The notes under the pieces were generated by a model that worked only from the letters and a program-made list of their open reading frames with translations, searched no databases and was not told where the DNA came from. A DNA stretch of 64,000 bases from Spodoptera frugiperda (lineage: Eukaryota > Arthropoda > Insecta > Lepidoptera > Noctuidae), in contig NC_064238.1 in the NCBI RefSeq assembly GCF_023101765.2, positions 7,302,116 to 7,366,115 of the forward strand, in the 5' to 3' direction. The translations under genes and the position numbers were made by a program. Each line of letters begins with the position of its first letter. Position 1 is the stretch's first letter. Of the stretch, positions 11,070 to 19,845 are shown in pieces.

Positions 11070-11335
11070 GTCAATATGTGCGATGTAGATTCAGCAATCA
11101 TTGTGCCGATAGTCATATCTGCTAATGGCCTCATAGCCAAAAGTCTCGACCAAAACCTAAGTAGGCTAACGTTAGATGGTTGGGTCAAGGGGCTGATGCA
11201 GAAAGCAGGACTTTTGGATACGGCGCGTATTATCCGGAAATTCCTCTCTGTTGAGCCCTGACCGCTGGTAGCTTGGGTTTCTCCCGTTACTGGTGGGCTA
11301 CTGTTTTTTATATTTGTAATTTTTTTTTTCATAAT
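11070..11335 (+). mobile_element. 3'-terminal fragment of a non-LTR retrotransposon
   Basis: The frame 11076-11261 reads VPIVISANGLIAKSLDQNLS and LMQKAGLLDTARIIRKFL. This pattern ('PLVISAxGVIxKxL...LQKAVLLxTxxIVRKFL') recurs at the C-terminus of many insect LINE reverse-transcriptase proteins. The stop is followed by about 50 nt and a T-rich/A-rich end near 11330. There is no catalytic domain here, so it is a dead 5'-truncated copy. Confidence 0.65.
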
Positions 11336-11339
11336 TAAA

Positions 11340-11796
11340 TGTTTAAAAAGGAATTAACAACTATTGAAAATAATGGAAATAAATAAAGAATAATAATAAT
11401 GTTATTGGTAAAAAGTTTTGACATGTGAATTCTAACTTGTCTAACTTTTCATAATTATCAAACATTGTTTCACGTGATGTTATATAACGTATTGCCGAAT
11501 AATTGTGTCTAAGTGTATGATGGCATCATTCTAGAAAGTTTCTAAACACGAGTAAAACATATCGATTGACCTTTCAATTTGGAGTGATCCACTCCAGCGG
11601 CAAAATACTGTAGGCATGCATTTTTGTTAGTCAATTGGCAATAGACACAATGATAGAAGTCAATTGATGTAATGGGATCAAATGGTCAATTTATAGTAGA
11701 GGGTACCTCGTGCACGAAGTATTGATTAAAAACTCAGCAGCACTTCATATTCTTTATCCGCGGCTAGTTCTAGACAGACGTAACCAGAAAACAGTG
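11340..11796. other. Upstream region of the 11797 gene
   Basis: No gene seen. A TATA-like TTTATAG occurs near 11690, but no good initiator lies 30 bp downstream. The open frame continues upstream of 11797 only as far as a GTG, which is not used as a eukaryotic start. Confidence 0.3.
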
Positions 11797-12249
11797 ATGG
11801 ATAATTTAATTTTGGTTGTAGTGCTATTATACTGCTTCGGATTTTCAAGTCAGGGTCTAGTATTACAAAAGCCTGTAGAAGACTCGGACCCACAAGCAAA
11901 TTTCTATGAAGTTGACATACCAAATGAATCTGACCAACGTACCAGTTTAGATTATTTGAAGAACACAAAAGGGAACACCGAACTTGCGCTCATTGTGCTT
12001 GTACCAAAGGACAATCAAGATTATAAAGTTGTACTTGAGAAGAACGAGCACTACGATAAATACGTCATCGTAAAAACAAAGCCAGAATTACTCGACCTCG
12101 AACCATACACTCAACATCATGTTGATAAACATAATGCTAACAAACAAATGGTCATGTGGCTAAACTTATACTGTGATATGCATCCGGATTGTGACAAGAA
12201 TAAGTTAAATGAGGAACTAAGGAAGGTACGCCCATATCTAGAGATTTAA
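11797..12249 (+). CDS. Small secreted protein, 150 residues, unrecognised
   Basis: Intronless frame from ATG 11797 (context acagtgATGg) to TAA 12247-12249. Residues 1-20 (MDNLILVVVLLYCFGFSSQG) form a clear signal peptide. The mature part is acidic and hydrophilic, with the segments DPQANFYEVDIPNESDQRT, a possible beta pair LALIVLVPKDNQDYKVVLEK / YDKYVIVKTKPELL, and a C-terminal region with two cysteines (NLYCDMHPDCDKNKLNEEL) that could form one disulphide. AATAAA follows within about 20 nt of the stop, so the 3' UTR is short. It lies 560 bp upstream of the ENF peptide ORFs on the same strand but lacks their CxxG...GxC motif. Coding status rests on length, leader peptide, start context and poly(A) signal. 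Function unknown. Confidence 0.75.
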   Translation: MDNLILVVVLLYCFGFSSQGLVLQKPVEDSDPQANFYEVDIPNESDQRTSLDYLKNTKGNTELALIVLVPKDNQDYKVVLEKNEHYDKYVIVKTKPELLDLEPYTQHHVDKHNANKQMVMWLNLYCDMHPDCDKNKLNEELRKVRPYLEI

Positions 12250-12262
12250 AGTGCAGGAAGAA

Positions 12263-12275
12263 CTTAATAAAATAA
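12263..12275 (+). terminator. Polyadenylation signal after the 11797 gene
   Basis: AATAAA in 'cttaataaaataataataa' directly after the stop of the 150-residue secreted protein. Confidence 0.6.
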
Positions 12276-12808
12276 TAATAATGATTTAAATATTTCCGTC
12301 GAGGAAATGTGCACAAGGTAAATAAGTTCCATGATTGGTCACGACAATATTAAAATACGCTAAAACTTCTTAAATTTTGTGAAAGAAATGACGGTTAGAA
12401 GCAGTCCAGTGGATCTAATCAGTGGTTCAAGACTAGGAATGACCTACATTTCGATAAATTGAACAAGATCAGTTTACAACACTTGTCGTTGTGGTAGACC
12501 GTGTGTGTGGTTGTGCTAGTTATAAAAAAATCTATTGGTTTTGACTATTAATTCAAGGACCCCAGTGGTTGGTGAATAATTGTGCTTAAATATACATAAG
12601 ATAGAAATAAATTAAGTGGTACAGTATACTATAGTATTGATTTAATATTTAGGTGATGTGTCCGAAAATATGTCAAATATTATAAACTAATAGTTAATTG
12701 GTGATAAATTAACATGAGACTTGTGGATGTTATCGTATTTGTGTAGCCGCCTGGTAAATGTTAGCTGATAAACGAACAGCGAGGACCGATATGTTTTAGT
12801 ATTGTAAA
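12276..12808 (+). promoter_or_regulatory. Presumed promoter and 5' UTR of the ENF locus
   Basis: Contains a TATA-like TATAAAA at 12521. No clear TCAGT initiator lies at the expected distance, so the transcription start is not fixed. A 13-codon upstream ORF (12758-12799) ends 9 nt before the uENF1 start codon. No other feature seen. Confidence 0.35.
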
Positions 12809-13117
12809 ATGACTTCTGTGTCGACGTGTTTAATTGTGTTTAGTATATTAATTAGCATCCTAGTTGGAGCTAGCGCTAGCACATCATTCACTGGACAGTT
12901 TCTTCTCGATATATTTGGAAATCCAATAAAAGATTTTCAAAACACTTTCACAAAAGAAAAGGTGTTTCCTAAAACGAGTAGTTTACGAGAAGATCCATAC
13001 CGTAAGAAAAAGGATGATAATTCACAGCCTAAAATGATAGATGTGCCTTCTAACGCGCAAAGATGTCAAGCTGGCTCATACATGGACATTAACGGAGTGT
13101 GCAGACAACCATGGTGA
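12809..13117 (+). CDS. uENF1: uENF1-like small secreted peptide precursor
   Basis: 102 residues. Residues 1-23 are a signal peptide (hydrophobic LIVFSILISILVGASAS). The middle is basic and hydrophilic (REDPYRKKKDD). The C-terminus RCQAGSYMDINGVCRQPW has the CxxGxxxxxxGxC cysteine/glycine spacing of the ENF cytokine family, although the ENF residues themselves are absent. Start context aaaATGa has A at -3. It is followed after 57 nt by uENF2 and then by the growth-blocking peptide precursor. From memory, an armyworm GBP mRNA is tricistronic, with two upstream ENF-like ORFs called uENF1 and uENF2. Order, sizes and the shared motif fit, so I use that name. Whether this protein is cleaved to a peptide, and its role, cannot be read from the sequence. 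Confidence 0.8.
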   Translation: MTSVSTCLIVFSILISILVGASASTSFTGQFLLDIFGNPIKDFQNTFTKEKVFPKTSSLREDPYRKKKDDNSQPKMIDVPSNAQRCQAGSYMDINGVCRQPW

Positions 13118-13174
13118 CTGGTCGCACTAACTATATATAGTAGCAACGTAGTTTGCTACATACAATACGTTAAC
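13118..13174 (+). promoter_or_regulatory. Intercistronic spacer with hairpin between uENF1 and uENF2
   Basis: 57 nt with no ATG. It contains a perfect 7-bp inverted repeat GTAGCAA (13140-13146) / TTGCTAC (13153-13159) with a 6-nt loop, ending 15 nt before the uENF2 start. The start context aacATGG is strong. This suits reinitiation or scanning in a polycistronic mRNA (inference). Confidence 0.45.
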
Positions 13175-13393
13175 ATGGACGCGAAATATGTGTTGTTTCT
13201 CATAGTGATGGTGCTGAGCTTGTGTATCCGTACTGATGCACGAGTTGTGTTTAATATTCAAGAAAAACTACGAATGGCGACCACGACGGAGGAGAGTTTG
13301 ACACAACATTCTCAAATTATTCGAGTACCAGAATTAGAATGCCCCATTGGACAGAGACGTGACAAACTAGGCAACTGCAGGCAGAGATTTTGA
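13175..13393 (+). CDS. uENF2: uENF2-like small secreted peptide precursor
   Basis: 72 residues. Residues 1-22 form a signal peptide (YVLFLIVMVLSLCIRTDA). The C-terminal motif ECPIGQRRDKLGNCRQRF again has CxxGxxxxxxGxC, identical in spacing to uENF1 and the GBP peptide. Start context aacATGG is near optimal (A at -3, G at +4). Lies between uENF1 and the GBP precursor on the same strand. A possible donor GAG|GTATTG directly after the stop (13395) and an acceptor TTTCAG ending at 13668 would remove 274 nt and join this ORF to the GBP ORF in one mRNA. An AATAAA at 13574 inside that intron could instead end a two-ORF transcript. Function unknown beyond family resemblance. Confidence 0.78.
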   Translation: MDAKYVLFLIVMVLSLCIRTDARVVFNIQEKLRMATTTEESLTQHSQIIRVPELECPIGQRRDKLGNCRQRF

Positions 13394-13394
13394 G

Positions 13395-13668
13395 GTATTG
13401 TAATTTGGTTATTATGACAAGTTTAGCATAAGTATGATTAGGTACTTAGTCATTAAATTACAAAGATTAATTAAGATATGTGTACTGCGACCTGTGACAT
13501 TAATTATATCGATTATAAGGTAACTTTTACTCAAAAAGGAAAAACCTTACAAGTACTTTTTTAATGACATGATAATAAAAATATTCGAGAATTAACATTG
13601 TACCTAATTTGAATGTCAGAAAGTTTGGTTGTATTTTTATTTAAACTTTTATTTTCAGGTGGCGCTTT
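13395..13668 (+). other. Putative intron between uENF2 and GBP ORFs
   Basis: A donor-like GTATTG at 13395 is moderate. The acceptor 'cttttattttcag' at 13656-13668 is good. AATAAA at 13574-13579 offers an alternative poly(A) site for a transcript carrying only uENF1 and uENF2. Inference from splice motifs only. Confidence 0.4.
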
Positions 13669-13798
13669 GAAAATGGACGGAAATAAGTTTAGTATTACAT
13701 TAAGGAAGATTATTTTGACGCATTAGCTCACTGGTATTATTATAATCAATTCTTGGAGTATGTTGTAAGATAATTTTTATTAGGTCAAATAAGTTATC

Positions 13799-13830
13799 TT
13801 ATAAGCCGAAGTCATTCTCGATACTTCAGT
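13799..13830 (+). promoter_or_regulatory. Core promoter directly upstream of the GBP ORF
   Basis: TTATAAG (13799-13805) and an insect-type initiator TCAGT (13826-13830, A at 13828) are 29 nt apart, the standard spacing. GATA-type sites (AGATAA, either strand) lie at 13767 and 13793. This would give a 52-nt leader with no upstream ATG before the GBP start at 13880, so a monocistronic GBP mRNA is possible besides a tricistronic one. Confidence 0.55.
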
Positions 13831-13879
13831 CCACAGAAAATTATCACAAGACGTGACACGAACAGAGACATTTCACAAA

Positions 13880-14320
13880 ATGAAATTAACAATCGCCATT
13901 TTATTTTGTGTTGTTTTAAGTTTGCAATATAGTGCTGATGGAATCCCGCAGACTTTTCTAAACGACTATCGTCAAAGAGTGCATAATTCACTAAGCAAAG
14001 TTCGTCAGAACTTGAATTCTCTGTTTCCTGGTGAAAACAAAAAGGCGCAGCAGAATAACGATGCGGCTTCAAGCATTGTCTTTCGTGAGGAGAAGTCTGA
14101 GGAAGATTTTGCAGCAGCAGCGGCAGCAGCCAGAAAGCCAGTGGAAGTGACTACGCCACCTACTGTACCTACAACTGTTGCTACTACGGTTAAGCCTGTA
14201 GAAACCACTACTAAGAATGCAACTGATGGTGATGACAAAGGACGAGAAAATTTCGCGGCTGGATGTGCAACTGGCTACCAGCGCACTGCCGACGGAAGAT
14301 GCAAACCCACCTTTGGATAA
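13880..14320 (+). CDS. GBP: Growth-blocking peptide / plasmatocyte-spreading peptide precursor (ENF cytokine)
   Basis: 146 residues. Signal peptide MKLTIAILFCVVLSLQYSADG. The pro-region is amphipathic (QTFLNDYRQRVHNSLSKVRQ), then acidic with an Ala run and a Thr/Pro/Val-rich linker (PTVPTTVATTVKPVETTT). The C-terminal active peptide, after a basic site KGR, is ENFAAGCATGYQRTADGRCK followed by PTFG. Family knowledge: the ENF N-terminus, the disulphide between the two cysteines and the RTADGRCKPTF core define lepidopteran GBP, PSP and paralytic peptides. These are released from haemolymph precursors by proteolysis and control haemocyte spreading, growth delay and immune priming. The match is nearly exact. 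The start is the first ATG of the frame (context aaaATGa). An ATTAAA near 14519 may be its poly(A) signal. Confidence 0.95.
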   Translation: MKLTIAILFCVVLSLQYSADGIPQTFLNDYRQRVHNSLSKVRQNLNSLFPGENKKAQQNNDAASSIVFREEKSEEDFAAAAAAARKPVEVTTPPTVPTTVATTVKPVETTTKNATDGDDKGRENFAAGCATGYQRTADGRCKPTFG

Positions 14321-14324
14321 TCTA

Positions 14325-14689
14325 CATTTAATTTGTGTTTTTCCTGCTAATTTTATATCTATATTTATTTTACCGCTATAATTTTGCAGAATTTAATATT
14401 TAACAGTGATTTTAAATGTAAATATGTATCTAAAAGTGCATTATGTTCGAATTTTTCTAGTAGATTTGTTTATAATTTTGGCATACGAAAAAGTGTTACA
14501 ATTTTGTCATTTATTTTTATTAAAAAGTGAAATAATGTACGGGATAACATTAAAATGTTAAGTATACTTTTTAAATTTGTTTAAATTAATTGTTTTATTT
14601 TACTGTCAAGTATAATTTATTAGGAGATAGTACAGTGAAGGAAAATTAACTAAAGTATTCTTAAAATGCCCGATGCCTGTTTATAACGC
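14325..14689. other. GBP 3' UTR and spacer
   Basis: Very AT-rich. Contains ATTAAA at 14519-14524 as the likely poly(A) signal of the GBP gene. Nothing else seen. Confidence 0.4.
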
Positions 14690-14922
14690 CCGTTTCTTAT
14701 ATATGAGTGTACGGGTTCGAAACCTACCAAAGGCAAGTACCATTGTGACTTTTTCTGAGTTATATGTACTTTCTAAGATTATTTAGACACTGCTGACAAA
14801 CGGTGAAGGAAAACATTATGAGGAAACCTGGGCTTATTATTTCTAATTATAAAATTGAAATTGGTGATTAATGCTCAAACCTTCTCCGTGTGGCCTTTGG
14901 CCAGCAGTGGCAATTTAATGAC
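14690..14922 (+). mobile_element. tRNA-derived SINE (family 3)
   Basis: B-box GGTTCGAAACC at 14714-14724, then 'tgtactttctaagattattt', 'tgacaaacggtgaaggaaaa', 'gtgattaatgctcaaacctt' and 'cctttggccagcagtgg'. A reverse-strand copy with the same order lies at 59620-59918. The 3' part resembles RTE-type LINE tails, as expected for a SINE mobilised by one. Confidence 0.75.
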
Positions 14923-15301
14923 CATTTATTTAATTCTTAAAACTCAAGTTAAAGTGATTAACAGTATTTATAACAAGTTTACGTAATGAAATAGATATTA
15001 ATGTTTGTGTCATAGGGAGAATAATGAAAAAGAACACACAATTTCTATATTATAATTTTAGAATTCATTGTACAAAAATAAATAAATAATATATTCTAAA
15101 GTCTGGACTCCAGCCAATTTAAATTAGATTATAAAAATATTAAATACAAAAGTAATGACAATATTAAAATGGCAGTCGATCAGTAGAACGATATACGAAA
15201 TGTTCATCTATTTCCTTCAGTCTCTTTCTCTCATAAAATTTTCAAATAAAGTGGTCCTCATCTGAGACCACTCGGGAAATAGTAAACTGGTTATCTATAA
15301 A

Positions 15302-15699
15302 TCATTCTTCTGGAGTTACAGCTACTGCTTGGTATATCGGAGGGTAGTGCTGACTAGGAGTAATTGGTGGTTTTCCAGTAGCATCACCATTGAAGCGATC
15401 ACCTAAAAATTCTTGCAGTACGGCAACAATTTGTTCCTTGTTTGCATTATCTTGTGGTTTATTTGTGACTTGATTTGGATTTTGATTCTGATAACCTTCT
15501 GTCACACCGTTGTAATTTGGCATACCAGTATTTCCAGGTACGGGACCTTGATCATAATATTCGTTTTGTGGAGGTCCCTTGTTAGGTGGTCCTCTATTTG
15601 GAGGAGGTCCTCTGTTCGGAGGAGGCCCTCTATTGGGAGGTGGGCCCCTGTTAGGTGGAGGTCCTCGGTTTGCAGGTGGGCCCATAGGTGACCGCTTCT
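15302..15699 (-). CDS. Alternative terminal exon, Pro/Arg/Gly/Asn-rich (132 residues)
   Basis: Read on the minus strand from an acceptor TTTACAG (15702-15700) to TGA at 15304-15302. It needs one base from an upstream exon (phase 1), giving EKRSPMGPPANRGPPPNRG. A run of RGPPPN repeats follows, then an Asn/Gln/Gly-rich part, a short helix-like segment EQIVAVLQEFLGDRF, and the end YPPIYQAVAVTPEE. No signal peptide of its own is found between it and the neighbouring exon at 16137. The phase and first residues match the exon at 17305-16137 (EKQSA), and the last residues match too (FQAAAVTPAD). I infer that it is joined to the signal exon at 18840-18765, giving about 157 residues, or is the tail of a gene copy that lost its first exon. 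Minus-strand AATAAA candidates lie near 14925. Confidence 0.6.
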
Positions 15700-16136
15700 C
15701 TGTAAACAACACAAAAAACGTTAATACCAATCATAAGTACCATTATTCAAACGTCATGTACGTAACATACAATATTCATCATAGAGTAGCAAAAAACTCA
15801 ACAAGTATTGACATGGATGGGTTGCTTTGATAAAAACAGTATCATCATTGAAAAAACCATCTTTGCTTTTGTTCTGTTTTTTTCTTAATTAGTAGGTAGA
15901 TCACTATTATGTTTTATTAATGTTCTTCAGATTAAAGCCTTTCATAGCTTAGTCAAAGAACGTGACTAAATTCAATAGGATGAATTAAACAGCAATAACA
16001 TTGAATCAGTATATATTTTTTATAAACTTTAACAATTATAGGAATCAGAGTTAACAATCATCGGTTAACTAGTTACAATTGTATATATTAGTGTAAATAA
16101 TACTTTGAATAATACAGAAACGTGTAAAAAATAGAA

Positions 16137-18840
16137 TCAATCGGCTGGAGTAACAGCAGCGGCTTGAAATAGACGAGAAAGAATAGGTAGTGTGGTAACA
16201 GCTCCCCTTTTAGGATTCTTGACATTCTTTGTCGTTTCATCTGCTGGCAATTTCTCATCATCAGCAAATCTTACATCGAGTTGGTATTGATCATCGTCAT
16301 CTGGAGCGACAGTTGTAGTTGTTGTAGTGGAAGTAGTAGAATCATTTTGGTAGTTTTCATTTTCTTTGTCATTGGGTTGTTCGCCACTATTAGGAGGGGG
16401 AGGCCGTGGACGGTTCGACCAGGGATCATTGTGTGGCGGTCCGCCATGGTGTGGGGGTGGTCTCCTATCAAATCTATCTGGAGGCCCACCGTGGTGTGGA
16501 GGCCGGCGATCAAACCTATCAGGAGGTCCGCCATGGTGTGGTGGTCTGCCATCAAAACGATCTGGTGGTCCACCATGATGCGGGGGTGGTCTACCATAAA
16601 ATCTGTCAGGAGGTCCACCGCGATACGGTGGTGGCCCACGATGATATGGTCTGTCATTTGGCGATTGTCTTGTCTGTCTGTCATCATAAATTCTTCTACC
16701 GTCGTGTGGAGGAGGAGGTCTATTATAATAATCGTCATAATAGGAATTGTATTGGTCATAGTAATTTGATCTGTAATCGTCAGGGGGTGGTGGGGGTGGA
16801 TGATGATGATGATGTGGGGGAGGAGGATAACCATAAGGAGGGGGCGGATGATGATGGTGATGCGGAGGTGGCGGTGGTGGTGGATGATGATGATCTGGGG
16901 GTGGTGGCGGCGGTGGATCATGATGGTCTGGTGGTGGTGGTGGTGGTTCCCTGTCTTCCACAAAATTCTGCCCATTGTCATATTGGAAATACTGATTGTT
17001 AGAAGCTTGTGGCGTTTTCTCATCTCCATCCTTCAGTTTATATACTTCGAAATTGGAATTTTGTGACACCAATTCTAATTTTGAGTCGGATGCTGATGCG
17101 AACTTATACATATTTTGGAGATTGGTCACATCGTTAACTGGTTGTAGATGAATTGTCTCCTTGTTTTGTAAATTAACTTTCGATGGATTTATGGCTGCAG
17201 CATCGATGTACACTATGTCAACGGTATCCAAGGCTTGTCGTCTTGGTCTTGGAGCGTGGACATGTTCAAACTTGTCAGTCACATCTTGCGTCGCTGACTG
17301 CTTTTCTGAAAGATAAGCGTGTCAAAGACTATCACTGCATTACCATTTTTGTGTAAGTTATCAAGTTAGTAACAAAAATTATAGGTAAGTACTGTTTCTA
17401 GGGAATATAATTAGTAGATCCGACTAACTAATTGTTCATTTTTTGTTTAGTAATGGGGAAGTTGAAGAGTTTGTATCTTTAGAAGTGACGACATTTATAA
17501 CCAACTAGCTATTTCCACGCGGTTTCACCCGCTCTGCTCTGCTCGTTTTGATCGTAGCGTGATGTTTTATAGAAAAAGATATTTTTTTCAAATCGGACTA
17601 GTAAGTAGGTCCGGAGATTACCGCGTTTAAACAAACTCTTCAGTTTTATATGTTAGTGTAGATAGTTTGATTTTATAAAAGAATGTTGCATTAGATAGTC
17701 CTGTTTTTTTTTTCTAATACGATAATGATTTGAGAACCAATTATCTAGAAGAGTATTCTTTTTATTTTATATCAATTCTGCTACTTTGACTGCAGCACTT
17801 TTCGCTTCAGGTAGATGTAGACGAAGGGATAAAACTCCACTGTGACATGTAAAAATTGCTTATTTGTGGATTAATTGAAATAAATTATATTATTGAGCTA
17901 ACAGTAATCGTGGAAATCGATAATGTAGTTACATACTACTAAATGGAACTAGTAGGCAGAGGTGCACAAATTAAATGTAAGTTATCCGATGTAACTTTTA
18001 ATACTGACTTCATAATTTAAATTCAAATGTTGTAAAATTATACAAAAGCATCGTAGTTATTGTTATCTACTCGAGTAATTCAAGAGTCCGTGCATTTATA
18101 ATAATCGGAACATTCATAAAACCTACCGAAATACTGTTTCGAGGTTAAGACATTTTGCTCGATACTGGTACTCTGAACGGGCGAGGCAAGTCATTCAATT
18201 TTATTATAATTTAAAATAACTCGTTTCGCTATCGGGAAAGACCCGAGCCTAAAATTCTTCAACTGAATCTGTATAACCTTGTTTACAAATCTGTGATATT
18301 ATCACGCCGCGAATAACAAAGTGTCAGTGACCTTTGCACGATTCGTTGAAACATAATCTTGGTACATTAGTGTTCAAAAGCAAATATACTGTATTGGCAC
18401 TTCTGTTAATACAATTGTAGATATCTAATACTCGTTTCTAGCACAAATATTGATCTAATCAATGTACTGTGAAGGCAATCAAACTAATGAGTTTTGTGTT
18501 TGTAAAGTTGACTTCTATCTGTGATCATTTACAATAAACACTACGATATTATTATACTCAAATACTTGTAAAATATGATTTACACTTTACCACTAAATAA
18601 GTCGTAGTTCCTAACCGATTTGCGCGTCATTTTACCACACATCCTAATCATACTACAAAACATTAGAACTACGGGCGAACACAATTAATCATTCATTTAC
18701 AAACGAACGAAGTAAACTTCACGTTTAATTTAATAAAAATAGCAAGACGATACTATATACTAACCTCTAATGCCTGTTCTTGGAGCACATGTCGCCAAAG
18801 CTACCAGAGACGCAGCACAAATAAATACTAGGCACTTCAT
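16137..18840 (-). CDS. Secreted Pro/His-rich protein (2 coding exons)
   Basis: Exon 1 (18840-18765) encodes MKCLVFICAASLVALATCAP plus RTGIR and ends in phase 1 at a donor GTTAGT. Exon 2 (17305-16137, acceptor TTTCAG) continues EKQSATQDVTDKFEHVHAP, giving about 414 residues. After the signal peptide come a basic RPRRQ (possible furin-type site) and a non-repetitive domain (VDIVYIDAAAINPSKVNLQN ... FEVYKLKDGDEK). Then come long PPPPPPDHH/HHHHPPPP runs, a Tyr/Asp-rich spacer, about four GGPPDRFDxRPPxHH repeats, a Thr-rich linker and the end LFQAAAVTPAD. The His clusters could bind metal ions (inference). A minus-strand AATAAA lies near 15915. I do not recognise the family. It is transcribed towards the ENF locus. 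Frames on the opposite strand are shadows of its repeats. Confidence 0.75.
17306..18764 (-). other. Intron 1 of the Pro/His-rich gene
   Basis: About 1.46 kb. It contains one repeat copy (17503-17668). The remainder is AT-rich with no supported exon on either strand. Confidence 0.5.
17503..17668 (+). mobile_element. Dispersed 'CTAGCT...ATTAGT' element copy
   Basis: Starts 'ccaactagctatttccacgc', has 'aaatcggactagtaagtagg', 'ccggagattaccgcgtttaa' and ends 'tttatatgttagtgtag'. The same overall plan (CTAGCTTCTGC... TATAATATTAGTA) occurs at 53923-54075 and 63657-63768. This is a common lepidopteran non-autonomous element. Class not proven here. Confidence 0.6.
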
Positions 18841-18945
18841 TTTGAAAAATATCTTGAATATTATTAATATTTCTTCCACACAGTATCAACGTCCATCTTC
18901 GATCAACAATTTCGTAGAATATGAGTATGTGCCGGTAAACCTTGA

Positions 18946-18953
18946 AACCGGTT
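18946..18953. promoter_or_regulatory. Perfect AACCGGTT (Grainyhead-type) site
   Basis: The palindrome AACCGGTT lies about 106 bp upstream of the start codon of the Pro/His-rich gene. AACCGGTT is the known core of Grainyhead binding sites, which control insect cuticle and epithelial genes. A single 8-mer can occur by chance. Confidence 0.25.
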
Positions 18954-18959
18954 CGTTAA

Positions 18960-19845
18960 GCAGCTGTTACGATCAATACAGGATCTGCTCATCAGACGTC
19001 ATCAAGGTGGCAAAAACTTGTAAGACAGAATATCGTTTTATTACAGATGTTGTTCTAGGGCTGTCAGTATAGTACCTTTTAACCGACAGCGCGATGCTCA
19101 GGTAATGTGTTTATAATACCTTATGTATATTTATATTTGCAGTTTATTATGATAACATCACATGATACACTATAACGCATTTGATTTCATAAAAAAGGTA
19201 GACAGAGTAAAATGTAAAACTTTTTTTGTTAGTTTTGTTACGAGTCCCTTGTTATATTAAATTTTTTATTCGCCAAAAGGGTAGATAGGGCTTCAATGCA
19301 TCAACACATTTTTTCATCAATTATGTTATAAATCCCACTTTATAGAGGTTGAACGTATTTTCATACTGGCACAAAATCAAACTCTTTACTAAACTGCCCA
19401 TTTGGAGAATTGAGAATCCTTAACAATTTGATGTTTTTAGGTTGACTTTTTTATGTTCAATCTGGTGCCAATATCTTCTGAGCCTTATGTCTAGAGGTGA
19501 GATGTAGGATAATGCTTTCTTTTTATTGAAATGTTGAAATAAAACTAGTAACGTATCTAATGTAGTTATCCTTCCAAATGCATTCAATTATGATCAGACT
19601 CAATGACTTTGGATGACACGTTAGGGCAAGAAACATAATGGATTCTTGCTTAATAATGATGAAAAAAAGGTATGAAGGTGGTTTGGTTATTTATTTTTGA
19701 AACCTAAGCATTGTTTTTCTTTAATTCTTCGAGCGTGGCCATTGACTTTTATTGAAAGATACGAAACGAAAATATATTAATATTTTAGTAAATAGATACA
19801 TATTATAAGTAATTTCCCACAATAAGACTAAAATCGCTATTGTAA
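18960..19845. other. Intergenic upstream of the Pro/His-rich gene
   Basis: No gene seen. A minus-strand TATAAA (19115-19110) is present but lacks a good initiator 30 bp downstream. The plus-strand open frame at 18770-19072 is the antisense of exon 1 and its leader. Confidence 0.3.

Noticed and set aside
11235..11245. GGAAATTCC as an NF-kappaB site for the nearby immune-type genes
   Set aside because: It lies inside the coding remnant of a LINE, over 500 bp from the next gene. Chance match more likely.
13812..14238. Minus-strand frames over the GBP precursor
   Set aside because: Antisense shadows of the Ala- and Thr-rich pro-region.
15413..17066. Several plus-strand open frames opposite the Pro/His-rich exons
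   Set aside because: They are complements of Pro/His/Gly repeats (Trp/Arg/Gly or Val/Asp-rich), lack signal peptides and splice signals, and vanish outside the repeats.
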